A DNA stretch of 64,000 nucleotides from Agarophyton chilense (taxonomy: Eukaryota > Rhodophyta > Florideophyceae > Gracilariales > Gracilariaceae): contig JARGXX010000117.1 in NCBI GenBank assembly GCA_030374765.1, positions 496,001 to 560,000 on the forward strand, written 5' to 3'. The position numbers and the translations under genes were made by a program. Within the stretch, counting starts at the first letter, position 1; each line of letters opens with the position of its first letter. The notes under the pieces are model-generated. The model was not told where the DNA came from. It was given only the letters and a program-made list of their open reading frames with translations, and did no database searches. Shown one piece after another: positions 42,049 through 53,499 of this stretch.

Positions 42049-43188
42049 TCAGTAAAAATCTCTTCTTAGAGTCATGAACAACTTCGTTCTTCCTGGATGA
42101 CCAGACAGCCTGCTGTAGTGGGCCAGATGGAGTACTCGACTCTTCAAGACGTGTGGAATCACGATTTGATCATGCTTTTCGACATGTCTTAACGGTATTC
42201 CTCGTGAATCGAGTGAAAAGGGGAGCTCCTCCCCCCCGTTAAGACGAGAGCGTATCGACGCACAAAACGTATCGGCGTGTTGCTCATTGAGAAGCTCAGT
42301 GCACAAGATTCGCTCGAGTTGAACTGAAGGGCCAGTGTCTGCTAATGCAAGGAACGGGTCTGCATCCGAATAATCAGCAAGGGTCTCTTGTTCCTCTTCT
42401 TCAAAAGATGGTGAATTTGTCTCCATGTAGAAGCAAGGTATCTCGTCATCGATTTCGCCTTGGGTTTCGCCCAGTGTTTTGAGTCGCGATAGCGCGTCAG
42501 CTTGGACATTGGCCAATCCCTTCTTATACTTCACTTCGAAATCGAATTCAGAAAGGCGTAAGCGCCATCGTGTGAGACGACCAGACGGGTCTGTAATGGA
42601 CGGTAACCATCGTAGAGACGAATGATCCATGCTGACGGTAAAACGTTCTCTTTGGAGATACGGTCGCAATGTGGTTACAGCCCAAACGACTGCAAGGCAT
42701 TCCTTTTCTGAAACTGAATACTTCTTCTCAGCTGCGTTCAGCGATCTTGACCAGTAACCAATGAGTTTGCGTTCACCATCAGGGTGTGTTTGAAAAAGGG
42801 CACACCCTACTTGGTACTCGCTAGAGTCGTTATCCACTGAGTATGGCAGGTTGGGGATGGGCAGCGCCAAGACTGGGGCTGTAATAATCTTTGTCTTCAG
42901 CGTGTCGCACGATTCCACTTCAGCTTGTCTGAATTGTTCCAGCTGTACTGGTTGTCCTTTACGCAGCTTTGCGTTGAGCGGTGCCGCTATATGCGAGTAT
43001 CGCGGCACGAGTCGTCGGTAGACGTTGCACAAGCCGAGGAAAGAACGCAATTGCTTCTGTGTCGACGGAGGTTGTACTTCGCGGAGAGCCGCTGTTTGTG
43101 CCTCTTGAATGGCAAGCTGTCCCGGCTTGATCACATGTTCTAAGTACCGGAAGGTGCCAGCGAACCATCCGCATTTCTTGAACTTCAA
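42049..43188 (-). pseudogene. element B RT thumb, RNase H and integrase zinc region
   Basis: The 379-codon frame starts in the RT thumb (LRSFLGLCNVYRRLVPRYS), then holds RNase H with DSSEYQVGCALFQTH, SVSEKECLAVVWAVTTLRPY, SMDHSSLRWL and VQADALSRL, giving all four acidic residues, and ends in the HH part of the integrase zinc motif (HYSRLSGHPGRTKLFMTLRR). This is the longest intact piece of B. Confidence 0.88.
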
Positions 43189-43236
43189 GGTGATACCTGC
43201 GCTCTGTAGTGCTTTGAGGATCTCCTCGACATGCCG

Positions 43237-43866
43237 TTAATGGCTTTCCACATCCTGGGAAAAGATGATCACATCGTTCAAATAGACTAAACAAGTCTTC
43301 CACTTGTATCTTGAGAGCAAGATGTCCAGAGTACGCTGGACAGTAGCCGGTGCATTCGTTAAGCCAAAGGGCATCCTCTTGAAACGGTAGAGACCGGCGT
43401 GACACGCAAATGCGATTTTATCTTGGTCTTCTTCCGCTACAGGCACCTGCCAATAGCCAGAGTTGGCGTCCAACGTGGTGAACACGTTCGCTTCTCCTAA
43501 GCTGTCAATACATTCGTCCATTCGAGGCAACGGGTATGTATCTCGAACTGTAACTGCGTTCAGTTTTCGATAATCGATACAGAATCGTAAAGAAACCTCC
43601 GGTTTTGGAACCACCACCACTGCTGAGGCCCAAGCAGATTGAGCTGCTTAGATTATTACTCCTTCTTCTAGCATTTTGCTGACATTCTCCTCCTCGATTT
43701 GGCGAGTTCGCGGTTCCGCTCTGTAGGGCGGTTGGGAGATGGGTCGTGAACCTGGGGCCCAATCAATGTGGTGTTCCGTAGCGGAGATATCGCCTAGTTT
43801 TCCACTCCACATGGATGTATACTTCTTCAGCATAGACCTGATCTTCGTTCTGTATTGTTCCGACAC
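43237..43866 (-). pseudogene. element B reverse transcriptase palm
   Basis: Frames 43648-43866 and 43237-43620, broken by a stop, encode the start of RT (SGKLGDISATEHHIDW, GSRPISQPPYR) and the palm (LRFCIDYRKLNAVTVRDTYP, TTLDANSGYWQVPV, RMPFGLTNAPATVQRTLD). The catalytic loop reads LVYLNDVIIFS: the first Asp of YLDD is Asn, which should inactivate polymerisation. Confidence 0.88.
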
Positions 43867-44148
43867 ATGTGCTAAGTCTAGCTCATTGACCAGGCTCTCT
43901 GGATCCTTTGCCGTTTGTAATTGATCTCCAGACGGAGTTTGCAGTTCTTCGTCTGTGTCACCGACATGGGTTTATCCCAATACTTCTGCAGTAGAAATAT
44001 GAGTCGGGACCACCACTGTGGGATGAGGCAAAGCGGTTGCAACAACCTGATTCTTCGGTATCTGATAGTCGTTATCGGTGAAGTTACTCACTAGTATCCA
44101 AAAAGGGCTACCAGGATCAACCTGAACAATGCCGTTAGCGACTAGCAA

Positions 44149-44925
44149 TCACCGGGATTCGTACATCCGATTATTCGGTTGAATTACCACAAGTCCGTGT
44201 CGTTCTGTTCTTACTTGAACCCAAGTTTGGGTTTGCGCCTTCAGCATGGCACTTTTCGCTACTCGAATCCTCGGCGAGACACGTCCTCGGGATTTACCGT
44301 ATTCCATAGATGGTGGAAGTGGAGGTGCTTCGGGGCAACGACGCATTGGCTTGCGAACAATTGGTACCATTGATCCATCATCTAGTTCCACTAGTTTTCT
44401 TTGCGGGCGAATGGCTTCGACAAACTTGTCGCAATAATCACATCCCAGTACCACTGGTGCAGCTAAAGTCTTACAGACGACGAAGTCGACTAGGACTACA
44501 AAGCGTCCCAAACGCACCACGAGTCGAACTGTTCCCAGTGTCTTCACAGCCTTTTTGTTGGCATCCCGGATGTCCGGTAAAGGACCGTATCGAATACGTT
44601 CTAAGTCAGCAGGGGCGAGCTCCGATTCCCGTATAAAGTTCGGACGAGCACCTGTGTCCAGGATAGTCAATCGACGAGATAACAGATTCCTGTCAGAGCC
44701 GATGTCGGCAAAGACCTTATAGTTTCTTTTAGACACTACCATGAGGTAACTTTCCCGTTTTGACGGACAAGTATAACGTCTCCAAGGACGATGTAACTCA
44801 CAGTCAAACTGTACTCGCTTTCCGTCCGGCGGATTGATTCCGTACGGCGGAAATTTCTGAGCCCTCACGAGAATCTTGGGCTTCCAAGCGCGGGGGCAGG
44901 GAGGCGAGCTCTCCCTGGTCAGCAC
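44149..44925 (-). pseudogene. element B aspartic protease
   Basis: The 258-codon frame carries the retropepsin motif TILDTGARPNFI and the later AAPVVLGCDYCDKFVEAI block (the VILGMDFL position). The LDTGA site is intact here, unlike in element A. The frame closes 5' of RT, with other stops between. Confidence 0.78.
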
Positions 44926-44972
44926 TACGGGATCGACTAGTGCCGACCCCCTAGGGGCTCCCTCACTTAGTT

Positions 44973-45735
44973 TTACGGTTGCACCGGCTTATTCGCCTCA
45001 AAGGCGCCTCTTCCTACCGGAGTTCCGGGTTGTAACACTTCAGCATTCTGAGCAACCGGCTTGTCCGTCCGGCGCATTGGTGTATGAGAAAACCAACTTT
45101 TGGCTTTCCAATACATGCCCGCCGGTACGCGGCTCCTTTCATCTTCTGAGAGTGCTTCATAATTCGTCCTGATACGACTCAGATCCTTTGCAGGAAGCGT
45201 GCATTCTGCACTCAAATGGTGTTTTCCAAAACATGAATAACATATCAAACCGTCACGACGGTTTGTCAACATAGGTTGTGAACGGTATGCCGTGCGAGTA
45301 TCCACCCATCCGGGTTTCCCGTTCTTAAAACCTCCTTGTGGAGGCACCGTGTAGGGACGGTACATAGGGCGACGGCCCTCCATAGCCATTAGGGCTTCCT
45401 CGTCCTGAGACTCCGAGTGTGGGAGATCCACTATAGGTACGGAAAAGTCCGTATATTCCATTAAATGGACCGCCACCTCATGCAAGTCACTCCCATTGGG
45501 TGCCAACGACGAATCTCGCGAGTCAACTGGAGATTCCAGATGTAGCAGTTTGCTGCGCTGATTAATTCTGGCGGAGATCTTCTCCTTACCCATTGATGTT
45601 CCAAAAGCCAGTGAACGACGGGGGCTACCACGCGCTCTGGCCGCGTCTCCTTCAGCTTTCGAAAACTGAACTAACTCCAAAAAGGAGACTCTTCCATGCT
45701 TCTCTCGATATCGAGCTACCAACGACACGATGCGC
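44973..45735 (-). pseudogene. element B gag, C-terminal part
   Basis: The frame starts inside capsid (VARYREKHGRVSFLELVQFS) and runs to the nucleocapsid zinc knuckle CYSCFGKHHLSAEC (CX2CX4HX4C), followed by SRIRTNYEALSEDERSRVPA. The N-terminal part of gag and the 5' LTR are missing because the element is cut at about 45.73 kb. Confidence 0.8.
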
Positions 45736-46260
45736 AAGTCTCCACACCCCCTATGACAGTTCCCGAGGACTCGACTAGCCCCACGGACACGAGTGTCAAT
45801 GCCAACTACTATGACCCATCGCTCCCAACCGACTCCGATGGATTCGCCCTTCTAGATCACACTCTCCTTCCGGAGGATGAACATCAACCGGAATATGTAA
45901 TTGAGCGCATCATGTCCGCCGGTCGGGGAGAAGATGGAAATATGCGCTATCGCGTCCGTTAGTTCGGCTACTCACTCGAGGAATATGCTTGGCAAGAGCC
46001 TCAAACCGTTCCAGCTAATTCTATCGCCCGCTATTGGCGCAGAATCAGCCACTCGGAGCGCCGGTTTCAGGAGGGGGCAACCATTGGTCCAAATAATCCC
46101 AAAACGCCTCCCAAATCGGCTTTCGACACGACGGTTAGTCGGAGCACAACGGTTTGTCGTAGCTCCCGCATCAGGGAACAAGGTCAGTCCTTCGGAGACA
46201 CCTGAGGAAGACCCGAGACGCTCTCAAGATTGGACACCGTCCTGGGGCACGCCCGTTTGA
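45736..46260 (+). pseudogene. element A chromodomain and C-terminus
   Basis: Plus-strand frames resume element A: a linker (YYDPSLPTDSDGFALLDHTL), then the chromodomain EYVIERIMSAGRGEDGNMRY with RVR, a TAG near 45960 where Trp is expected, and FGYSLEEYAWQEPQTVPANS with IARYWRRI. The WQEP block and the aromatic positions match the chromodomain of element B. About 200 residues between the integrase core and this point are missing. Confidence 0.78.
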
Positions 46261-46701
46261 GATATAAGAACTACATTGGGGAATCACAAGCATTAATTTA
46301 TTTGACAACTAACAGAGGTAGAGCAGCCCTCACCATGACCTTAAGGTTCGCGGAAGCGGTTGGAACACCAACAGGACGCACGGGGGCGGCGTAGGAGTAA
46401 CTCCGTCGTCCTCATTGGAACCTACAGGAGCGAAACCAGGACTAAGATCATCGGAGGAGCCAACTGGACCATCATAACCGATCCCAGCGAGCCGAGCACG
46501 CTTCTTCGGCGGTGGTTCACCTGAGGAACTATTGTCGCCATCGAAAGCCTCACGGTCACTCAAATTTATACCAAACCGGACATCCAAGTCGGCAGTAACT
46601 CTCTGGCACATCGCCTGCGCATTCTGCTGCAGAAGATTGACCATAGCGGTCTTTAGATCCTGACCCTGTTGGACAACGACGCGCCCAGGAGCACGCTTCC
46701 C

Positions 46702-48426
46702 TCAGGACTGTCGCAATTTCCACCGAGGCCGTGATACCAACGGTACGCCAGACATGACGGAGATCCGAAGCTGCAGTCGTGACCGAAACGGGAAAGTATG
46801 GAAACGGAGAGGACGGAGGGATGTCGACGCCCCCAGTGGAAGTTTGACACAGCGCACATCTACGGGACTTCCGGCCTCGACAGTAACCTCTCCAGGAGGG
46901 ATGTCCATCTGGGCGACGGGCGGCTCATGAGAAAGCTCATCCTGAGGAGCAGCGCCCGGAGGAGCTGAAGGAGGGGAAGCGGTCGGCAACATTACAGCGG
47001 ACTCGACTGGAGGATGAACGCCCTCCACGGGTAGGGCGAAGCGATCCTCACCGAAGGATTCTCCGTCGGACATACCAGCAAGAACTAATGGCGTGGCTTA
47101 CACATCAGGCTCGAAGCACAGAGGATCGAAACCGATGGCCTTTGGATAATAGTCGGGTACATGACGCCTCGGAATGTCCGATGGTTGATTCCTCAAAGGC
47201 TTGGCGGGACAGCCACGAGCATCGTCCTGACCCTGCGGGTGCAGCGGAATCGGCGTGAATGATTCGGTATCCCAGTCATACCAAAGAAACCCGGGAGTCT
47301 TGCCCCACTCCACTTGCAGGACCTGGTCAAAAAGGGCCTCGCTCTCCGCGACGTCGAACTGGGTCCCATGGACTATATTCTGGATGCCCAGGTTCCTTAG
47401 GAAACGGATCATGATGTCCGGGAGCGGGATTAGGCGACCTCGAGAACCGGGTATGTTCTCATCGTTCCACACCCTCCAATCCTCCGAACGGACATTACCA
47501 CGGATTCCGTACTTCGCTGTATCCAGGAAGGCCATAAGGGAAATCACGCCGAACTCAACGAAGATTACCTGCCAGGACAGGCACGACATTCAGTCATTGT
47601 CGTCGCCCATGAGCTGGGACGAGTTAAAATCCACCACAGGCGGCGTGGGGACCATAAGAAGCGGCGAGACACGCCAATACATGGCCCATTGGTTCTTATC
47701 CTCGTGGGGAAGCGAAAGATATAACGGAAGACGTCTATCTGCGCTCATGTCGTGAATCTCCACCTGGTGCCAACAAAAGAAGAACTCCAGGGATTGACGC
47801 AAACGACCATCGGACTCATTTATCTTGTTCCAATGGACCTTATTGGACATCCATAACAGGCGGGCATACGGCGGTTGAAAGCACATGAGCGCCAAGAGGT
47901 TGTGACCCGCCGGAGGAAATGTCACATGAGGCGAGATGAAGTCCGTTTATATGTCCGCAAGGAGTTTGTTCACCCGTAACTGGTACTCGGCTTCCTCCTC
48001 GCAGCAGGCGTACGGCAAGGCCGCTTGATTGACGGTGCGACAGCGCGTCGCTGAACGCGGATCAACAGGACAATGTAACCACCGTTTGTACGACGAGACG
48101 CTGCGGGCGTTCTTACTGCCCCTCCGGAATTCGGGTATCGTCGCGAACCTCTGGGAGTCGAGATACATACGGCAGATCCTTTGGTATTCTTCCACAGAAA
48201 ACGGAAGAATGGCATGACACACTGCCCGCGGGTTTCATCCGATGGGATGGTCATAGCGGTCCCCTAGACGTTCGTAGGCCACTTGGTATCCCGAAGAGCT
48301 CCTTGCTGCCATGGTGAGGCTGCCCACAGGCTGTTCCGCCGGGAAATGGATAGGAAAGTCGACGGAAGCGACAAAGTCCGGAGGGAGAACGGCGTATCCG
48401 ACGGGCTTATAAGGCGAGTTCGGCAT
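46702..48426 (-). pseudogene. opposite-strand ORF of chromovirus A
   Basis: Downstream of A's chromodomain and read from the other strand is a chain of frames (48235-48426, 47947-48222, 47590-47925, 47098-47589, 46702-47073) that reads as one broken protein of roughly 550 residues. Blocks pair with the ORF in element B in the same order: CHAILPFSVEEYQRI with SHIALPDNAFPRDIQR; LMCFQPPYARLLW with ALCFQQPLLRAEF; WHQVEIHDMSADRR with PYQMIEIDRIRR; GFLWYDWDTESF with DLVWYDPWTRQL. The C-terminus is Pro/Ala/Glu-rich (TASPPSAPPGAAPQDELSHE). No known domain is recognised. Confidence 0.6.
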
Positions 48427-48700
48427 CGTGCACTACCAATGAAGAAGTATTGCGATGAGGAGGCGAACCGAATTGACCTGAGTGGACTGACAGGCGTAAA
48501 CCACGTTGGACGAGGCGCGGAGGGTCGCCAAAGGAAGAGCGGAGACTAAGGATGGCCCCAATGACTTTCAGGGGAGAATAAGACAAGAGACCATCGCGAT
48601 TCCGCGCCACGAGGAATACGCCGGCGATGTACCTATGGCCTGTGCCCACGCCGCGCGGGAGTTTCATTCTTTAGGGAAAATTAATTGCCAGCCTGGCGCC

Positions 48701-49214
48701 AATGGTCAGCTCACGCTGCCTCGCACTCCCGCAGGTGATGACAACTCGACGTCCCGTCGCCCCCAATGGTCCTGGGAGTGACTACGCGCTCACGTCCCCT
48801 GGGTCAATCATGAGGGAAACTGAACTCCGCCGTGACGGTCGAATCCTAAGGAGGGAGATATGTGAAGGAGCAACGATAACGGATGAGCCTTGTAAGTCGC
48901 CAGGCCCTGAGGTATCTTACAGACTCCACGTGGAATGGCCGAACTCAGCTGGACTAGTGTAGATTATTAATTTATTTAAATGAGTGTAATAGATTAGCAT
49001 TACAGTGCCAAGGAGATCCCAGCGCCTCCCCATTTCTATTTACTTGGGTCAAGTGACGCTTCTCCCTTAGAGTAAGGTAGGCACCGTTAGGATACTAAAT
49101 AACCCCTTTTGGTATATTAGTTCCACCAATTGGTTTTCAAGCCATCGTTTCAGTAGCTCCGACCTGTAGGACTACGCAGTAAACGCCAGCCCGTTGCACC
49201 AAGTACTCTGGGAG
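48701..49214. other. possible 3' end region of chromovirus A
   Basis: Near 48849 the purine run aaggagggagata is followed by tgtgaaggag, which would fit a polypurine tract and LTR start, but no matching 5' copy is seen. From 48960 the DNA is AT-rich. Confidence 0.3.
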
Positions 49215-49272
49215 TTCCGCCGTCAAGGATTCGAACCTTAGGTCCCGTTCTACCACACTACCACCGGTCGAG
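49215..49272 (-). tRNA. tRNA-like remnant with A- and B-box
   Basis: On the minus strand tggtagtgtggtagaacg resembles a D-arm/A-box and ggttcgaatcc is a perfect B-box/T-loop inside a 4-5-bp stem (taagg/ccttg), followed by acggcgga. The 5' acceptor strand and a normal anticodon arm are missing, so it is a pseudo-tRNA or the head of a tRNA-derived SINE. Confidence 0.35.
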
Positions 49273-51697
49273 ATCCGTACGCTGACCCACCAGTCATTGC
49301 GTTACAGGGCGCTACATGTCAGGTATCAGTACCGACAACGTTCGTCATGAAGAAAATAGCATCAAAGGGATGGCCAAGAAGCTGGTCGTTGACGTCCTTG
49401 GCCAGGCTATTTACTATGAGGAAGGGCCTATTGCAAAGGTTCGTGGGAAAGAAGGCGACGTGACACACTTCCTAGATAAAGCGATACTGGGCTACAAGCA
49501 TGCATCATCGAGGGGCACTTTAACATTAGACGACAGCGCATCGAAAGCGCCTTCAAATATGCATCAATCACGCACGGTGAAACAGAAACGCAATCACGAG
49601 AGAAGGGAGGCCTTTCAGAAAAACAAAAGGGACGTTCACTGGCAAGGAAAGAGCGCGAACGACATCGGTTGGCCTCGCATTTGCAGATGCGTTGAGCACA
49701 AACGCAAATCGCTCATACAGTAAGCCCAAGTGCTCCCTTAAAAGGCATCAGAGCAAGCAGTTTGGTATACTTAACAACCTCTTCGCGTAAAGCCACAAAC
49801 TACCCTAATAGCAGCCAGTCACTTCCCTCTCGCCGGGTCTTTCTGAAAATCGTCTCTTGATTAACTATACGTTGGAAGAACCCTGAGTCTCGGATCAAAG
49901 GTCCGCTTTACCTTCTGACTCAGTAGCTGTAGCTCATTCAGTAGCTGTATCTACGAGCGACAAATCAGAGTGACGTGAGAACCACCCGCCAAACGTGCTC
50001 GGTGCACGCCACGCTAATAATCTATTGAAATAAAGATGTTATTCTTTATTATTCTTACTGCTCCGACTTCGAGTCCTATTTGCGCTTGTGGGCTTCAAAC
50101 TTAGTAAGATATCTCCCCCGTGGTTGCAGGGCGTATCAGCGTTGGCCAGTTGCATATCATAGATGCTGTAGTGTACGCAATTGAAATGAGCTTTTTTGAA
50201 AACTCCAGGGTTCTAAGAAGAGTATATAACGATTTCTGAGAAACCTGATGCCTCAGTAGTTCACCAATAGGTTACCAACGGATGTATCAGTTGTGTAAAA
50301 CGCGATGCATCTAATCTATGCTCTAATTACGTTTATACGGATCACCAAGCGCTTCATCTCCTGCAAATCAAATATCTCTCATTCCATTCTGACCCTTCTG
50401 TAGAAACTGGACGGAGATTTGTTAAACCTCTGAGTTTTTATAAAACTGACTGTCATTAAAAATGTTCTTTTCCGATATCTCTAGACCTATAAAACGTCCA
50501 TAGAGGTCTCCAAAAAACCACAATGATTCATGCATGTGTCATTTTGTAGCCGTCGTATGCACGCTCTTGTTCTCGGTTATCGTCAAGTCTCCAGCGCTTG
50601 TTGTTGTTGCCATCCACAAAAAACACAACTTCGATAAACCTACGATATGTCTTTCCGTATTCGATCGCACTTTTTCTGAAGACCACGTAATGAGCTTGGA
50701 GATGAAGCTTTCAAAAGCAAGCGCAACCGTTTACAAGACTTACAAGACATGAACAAAGTAGTTCGATTCTGTCTTTCTCGATAATCTTTACCTATGCCAA
50801 ACACGCTGAATTACTAAATCTCTTTCGTTACTTCCATACAGTAGATAAAGGAACATGAAAAGCATCTCCACAGTACCAAGCTTTCGTTTATGAGAAATCC
50901 AATGCATTTTACATGCTTCAAAAGTCTATGGGAGCATCAATTAAAAATGGGACTTGATTATAGAGCGATTGAAAGGTTTTTTAGGTTTTATGCATCGTTT
51001 TTGTCCAACTGTTGAATGTCAAGACCTACAATGCAACTGTTCTACAGAAGTTGCTAGGGCCTAATTTTTTTATCTGGTGCTTTTGCGCCTCACAAAGTTT
51101 CGTTTGTTTGGAATTTTTGATTAGTTTTAGCTGCTGGTAAAATATTATTCATTGGATCTGCCCGCCAAAATCACTCCTTTGTACACGAGCATATCTGTAC
51201 GCAGCGCAGTTTGGGCAATTTTTTGATGCATGCACACGCCAAGAATGACTTCAGCCATCTTTGCGACTATGCGGAGCTAAACGCGCCTTGCCCTTCGCGA
51301 AGGAGAGGATGATATCATGTGTAACACCAGCGTGTACGTGTTGTACGTGACAAAGCAGACTTCAAAGTCGGCCCTTATCTGCGAATTAAGAATCCTCCAA
51401 AAACGAGGTGTTAATCAGCAAAGAAGAATTATTGAAGAACGGCAATTGCCTGTGAAACAGACCTCCCCACACTGCGTGATACTATGAACTTCTCAAGCAT
51501 TTCCGAAGCGCAACATACAACTGTACACGTAGAGTATTACAGTGATGCTGTTGCGTTTTTTGACGAAGATTCTTGCAATACGCCGCCGCAGGGTTTCCAC
51601 GGATGAAGGCATCCATCGCTTCCAAGGAATGCTTTTGACTTTTCTGCCTTCTGGAGCCTATGATGATGCTTGAGTGATACTGTTCACCTCGAACAAA
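49273..51697. other. 2.4-kb AT-rich region without a supported gene
   Basis: One plus-strand frame of 135 codons (49316-49723) is basic at its end and unidentified. The remaining frames are short. No repeat or RNA gene is seen. The last 200 bp should hold the promoter of the neuroguidin gene. Confidence 0.4.
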
Positions 51698-52669
51698 ATG
51701 GAAATCTCGGACGCTATAGAAAGGCTTCAGGAGCTGGCTAGTGACGCGAAAGATCATGTAAACAGAGTGAAATCAGCCGCAGAGGACACTAGCAGTTTGG
51801 AGAGTGGTATCTCACTTCTGCGCGCTAAATCAGCAACTCTCATGCACTACAATGCTTGCATAATTCAGTTTACACTCTCACGTCTACTCGGAAAACCTGT
51901 CCAATCCATCGTGGACCAATTGGTAGAAGACTGGGTAATTCTTACCAAGATTGCACCTCTTGAAAAGAAGCTACGGTATCAGATCGACACGCTACTGAAG
52001 ACTGCGACCCGAGACGCTGCCAATGATGGAGACAGACATCGACCTGATCCCGACGCTGTTGTCCTGGATGACGATGAGCAACCCGAATCCAGTGACGAAG
52101 AGCGGCCATATAGACCTCCTCGCTTCTCAGAGGTTGTATACGACGGTGATAACGAAAACCGAAAGGAATTTATTCAGAAACGAAAGGAAAAACATCAGGC
52201 CCGCGCGATTCGAAGTTCAGAAGTGCAAGAAATGTTAGCAACTATCCGAGGACGCCCTGAAGAGCTATTCGAAAACGAACACTTGCACACTTCTTCTGCG
52301 AAACGAGTGTTGAGAGAGCAGAAAAAACGCGAACGATTTGAGGAAGATAACTTTGTCAGATTGACACAATCGAAGAAAACTAAAAAGCGAGCTCGTCGCG
52401 AGATGGATGAAGCTACGGCTGGAGCCCAGGGTGGAGGGAATGGCTTTTCTGGTTTGGCAGAACTGGCGGACCAGGTGGTCCGGACAACCAAGGGAAATAG
52501 CGATGGGAATGGCCATGCAAGAGTGTCGAAGCGGAGTCAAGAGTACGAACTTGAACAAGAGGAGGAAATTCAAAAAGAAAGGCAACTAGATCAATTTGTA
52601 GAAGATGGAGAAAGACAGAACAGGCGTTCTTCTGGTGCTCGTTCTGCTCACAAGAAACGCAGAAGGTAG
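51698..52669 (+). CDS. NGDN: neuroguidin/Lcp5-like Sas10-C1D family protein
   Basis: Lcp5/neuroguidin is part of the small-subunit processome in the nucleolus and in animals also represses translation. The product has 323 residues from the ATG at 51698. The N-terminal Sas10/Utp3/C1D domain spans about 25-105 (SGISLLRAKSATLMHYNACI, SIVDQLVEDWVILTKIAPLE, KKLRYQIDTLLKTA). An acidic linker follows, then the family motif RPYRPPRFSEVVYD at about 150, a helical charged section, and a basic C-terminal nuclear tail (SAHKKRRR). The single exon ends at TAG. The open frame goes 8 codons further upstream from a GTG, but the ATG fits the family. Confidence 0.85.
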   Translation: MEISDAIERLQELASDAKDHVNRVKSAAEDTSSLESGISLLRAKSATLMHYNACIIQFTLSRLLGKPVQSIVDQLVEDWVILTKIAPLEKKLRYQIDTLLKTATRDAANDGDRHRPDPDAVVLDDDEQPESSDEERPYRPPRFSEVVYDGDNENRKEFIQKRKEKHQARAIRSSEVQEMLATIRGRPEELFENEHLHTSSAKRVLREQKKRERFEEDNFVRLTQSKKTKKRARREMDEATAGAQGGGNGFSGLAELADQVVRTTKGNSDGNGHARVSKRSQEYELEQEEEIQKERQLDQFVEDGERQNRRSSGARSAHKKRRR

Positions 52670-53499
52670 TTGGGTACTCTCCTCTCATCAAGCGGTGTAC
52701 TTGTTTGGAGATATTATGGAAAGGTGTTTGTCCCCCTCTTTTGCTCCTCAGTATCTCTGAGAACTACTTCAGTTGGACCTGGGCAAGAGGATTCAAAGGT
52801 TGAGCTCTTGTTTTAGATCTTCTGCGGTCGAAATCACAAAAGCCAGTGATAGTTTTCGCACTATGCAGCCATGTGTGTGTACCGCGACTAAGATTTGTAG
52901 TTGCTGGCCACGGTGTAGAAGAGAGTCATAGATTGTAAGAGTCTTAAGCCAGCACCTGTTTTGAGCTAGTTTTAAACGTCGGGTTTTCTGTAAATGACAG
53001 AGAGAGAAAGTCTGCTAGAAAGTGAGAAGGACAAGAAGAGTTCCTCAAGCATTATATACCCGTTATATAGCTTTCGTATCTAATTACCCTCTGCTAAAAA
53101 GTCCCGACGCGTTGCCCTTCGGACACCTTTCGAGGTTGAAGTGCCACGGTTTTCGTTCTTGATGGCGCATTTGGTCCCTGACATGTATTCGTTTTTAGCA
53201 TCCAGATGAACTCTGCGTTTCGTGCAGAAAAAGCGTCGACAATATTCGCGCCAAATTTCGTTTGGACCCAAACCAAAACACTGCCGGAGTTTGAATTTAT
53301 GAATCAACGGAAACGTACTGACGTGTTGCTTTGATCCGCAACGAGCACCTTGATCCCTATAAAAAGCATACGTCTCCAGACGGCACTTTTGATTGCAGTA
53401 TTTCGGCGTGCCCCTTTCGTTAACGAACAACAACTCTGCAAACACACGACCTCCTAATCACATAGACTCAAGTACTCACGTACCTTTCCATCTCCAGCC
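52670..53499. promoter_or_regulatory. spacer upstream of dUTPase
   Basis: The 830 bp between two genes on the same strand contain tataaaaag at 53357-53365, about 140 bp before the dUTPase start codon, a possible TATA box. The 121-codon minus-strand frame here lacks features. Confidence 0.35.

Larger units (their letters stand above)
37443..45735 (-). mobile_element. chromovirus B (Ty3/gypsy), inserted in A, 5'-truncated
   Basis: On the minus strand the order is gag end, protease, RT, RNase H, integrase, chromodomain, an opposite-strand ORF, polypurine tract and 3' LTR. The right edge ends inside gag at about 45.73 kb, where element A's chromodomain region begins, so B's 5' LTR and A's integrase C-terminus were lost, probably by one deletion. 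The expected 5-bp duplication (gactc left of the LTR) therefore cannot be tested at the right end. Confidence 0.88.
31667..48700 (+). mobile_element. chromovirus A (Ty3/gypsy), nested and degenerate
   Basis: Plus-strand gag, protease, RT, RNase H, integrase and chromodomain occur in Ty3/gypsy order, followed by a minus-strand ORF. The element is interrupted by a solo LTR (35254-35920) and by chromovirus B (37443 to about 45.73 kb). Gag-pol has many stops and frameshifts and has lost active-site residues in protease and integrase. The outer LTRs were not found; the start and end given are limits of the recognisable coding parts. Confidence 0.85.

Noticed and set aside
48849..48870. Polypurine tract and LTR start of element A
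   Set aside because: Plausible by composition, but no second LTR copy was found left of gag, so it is only mentioned in the region note.
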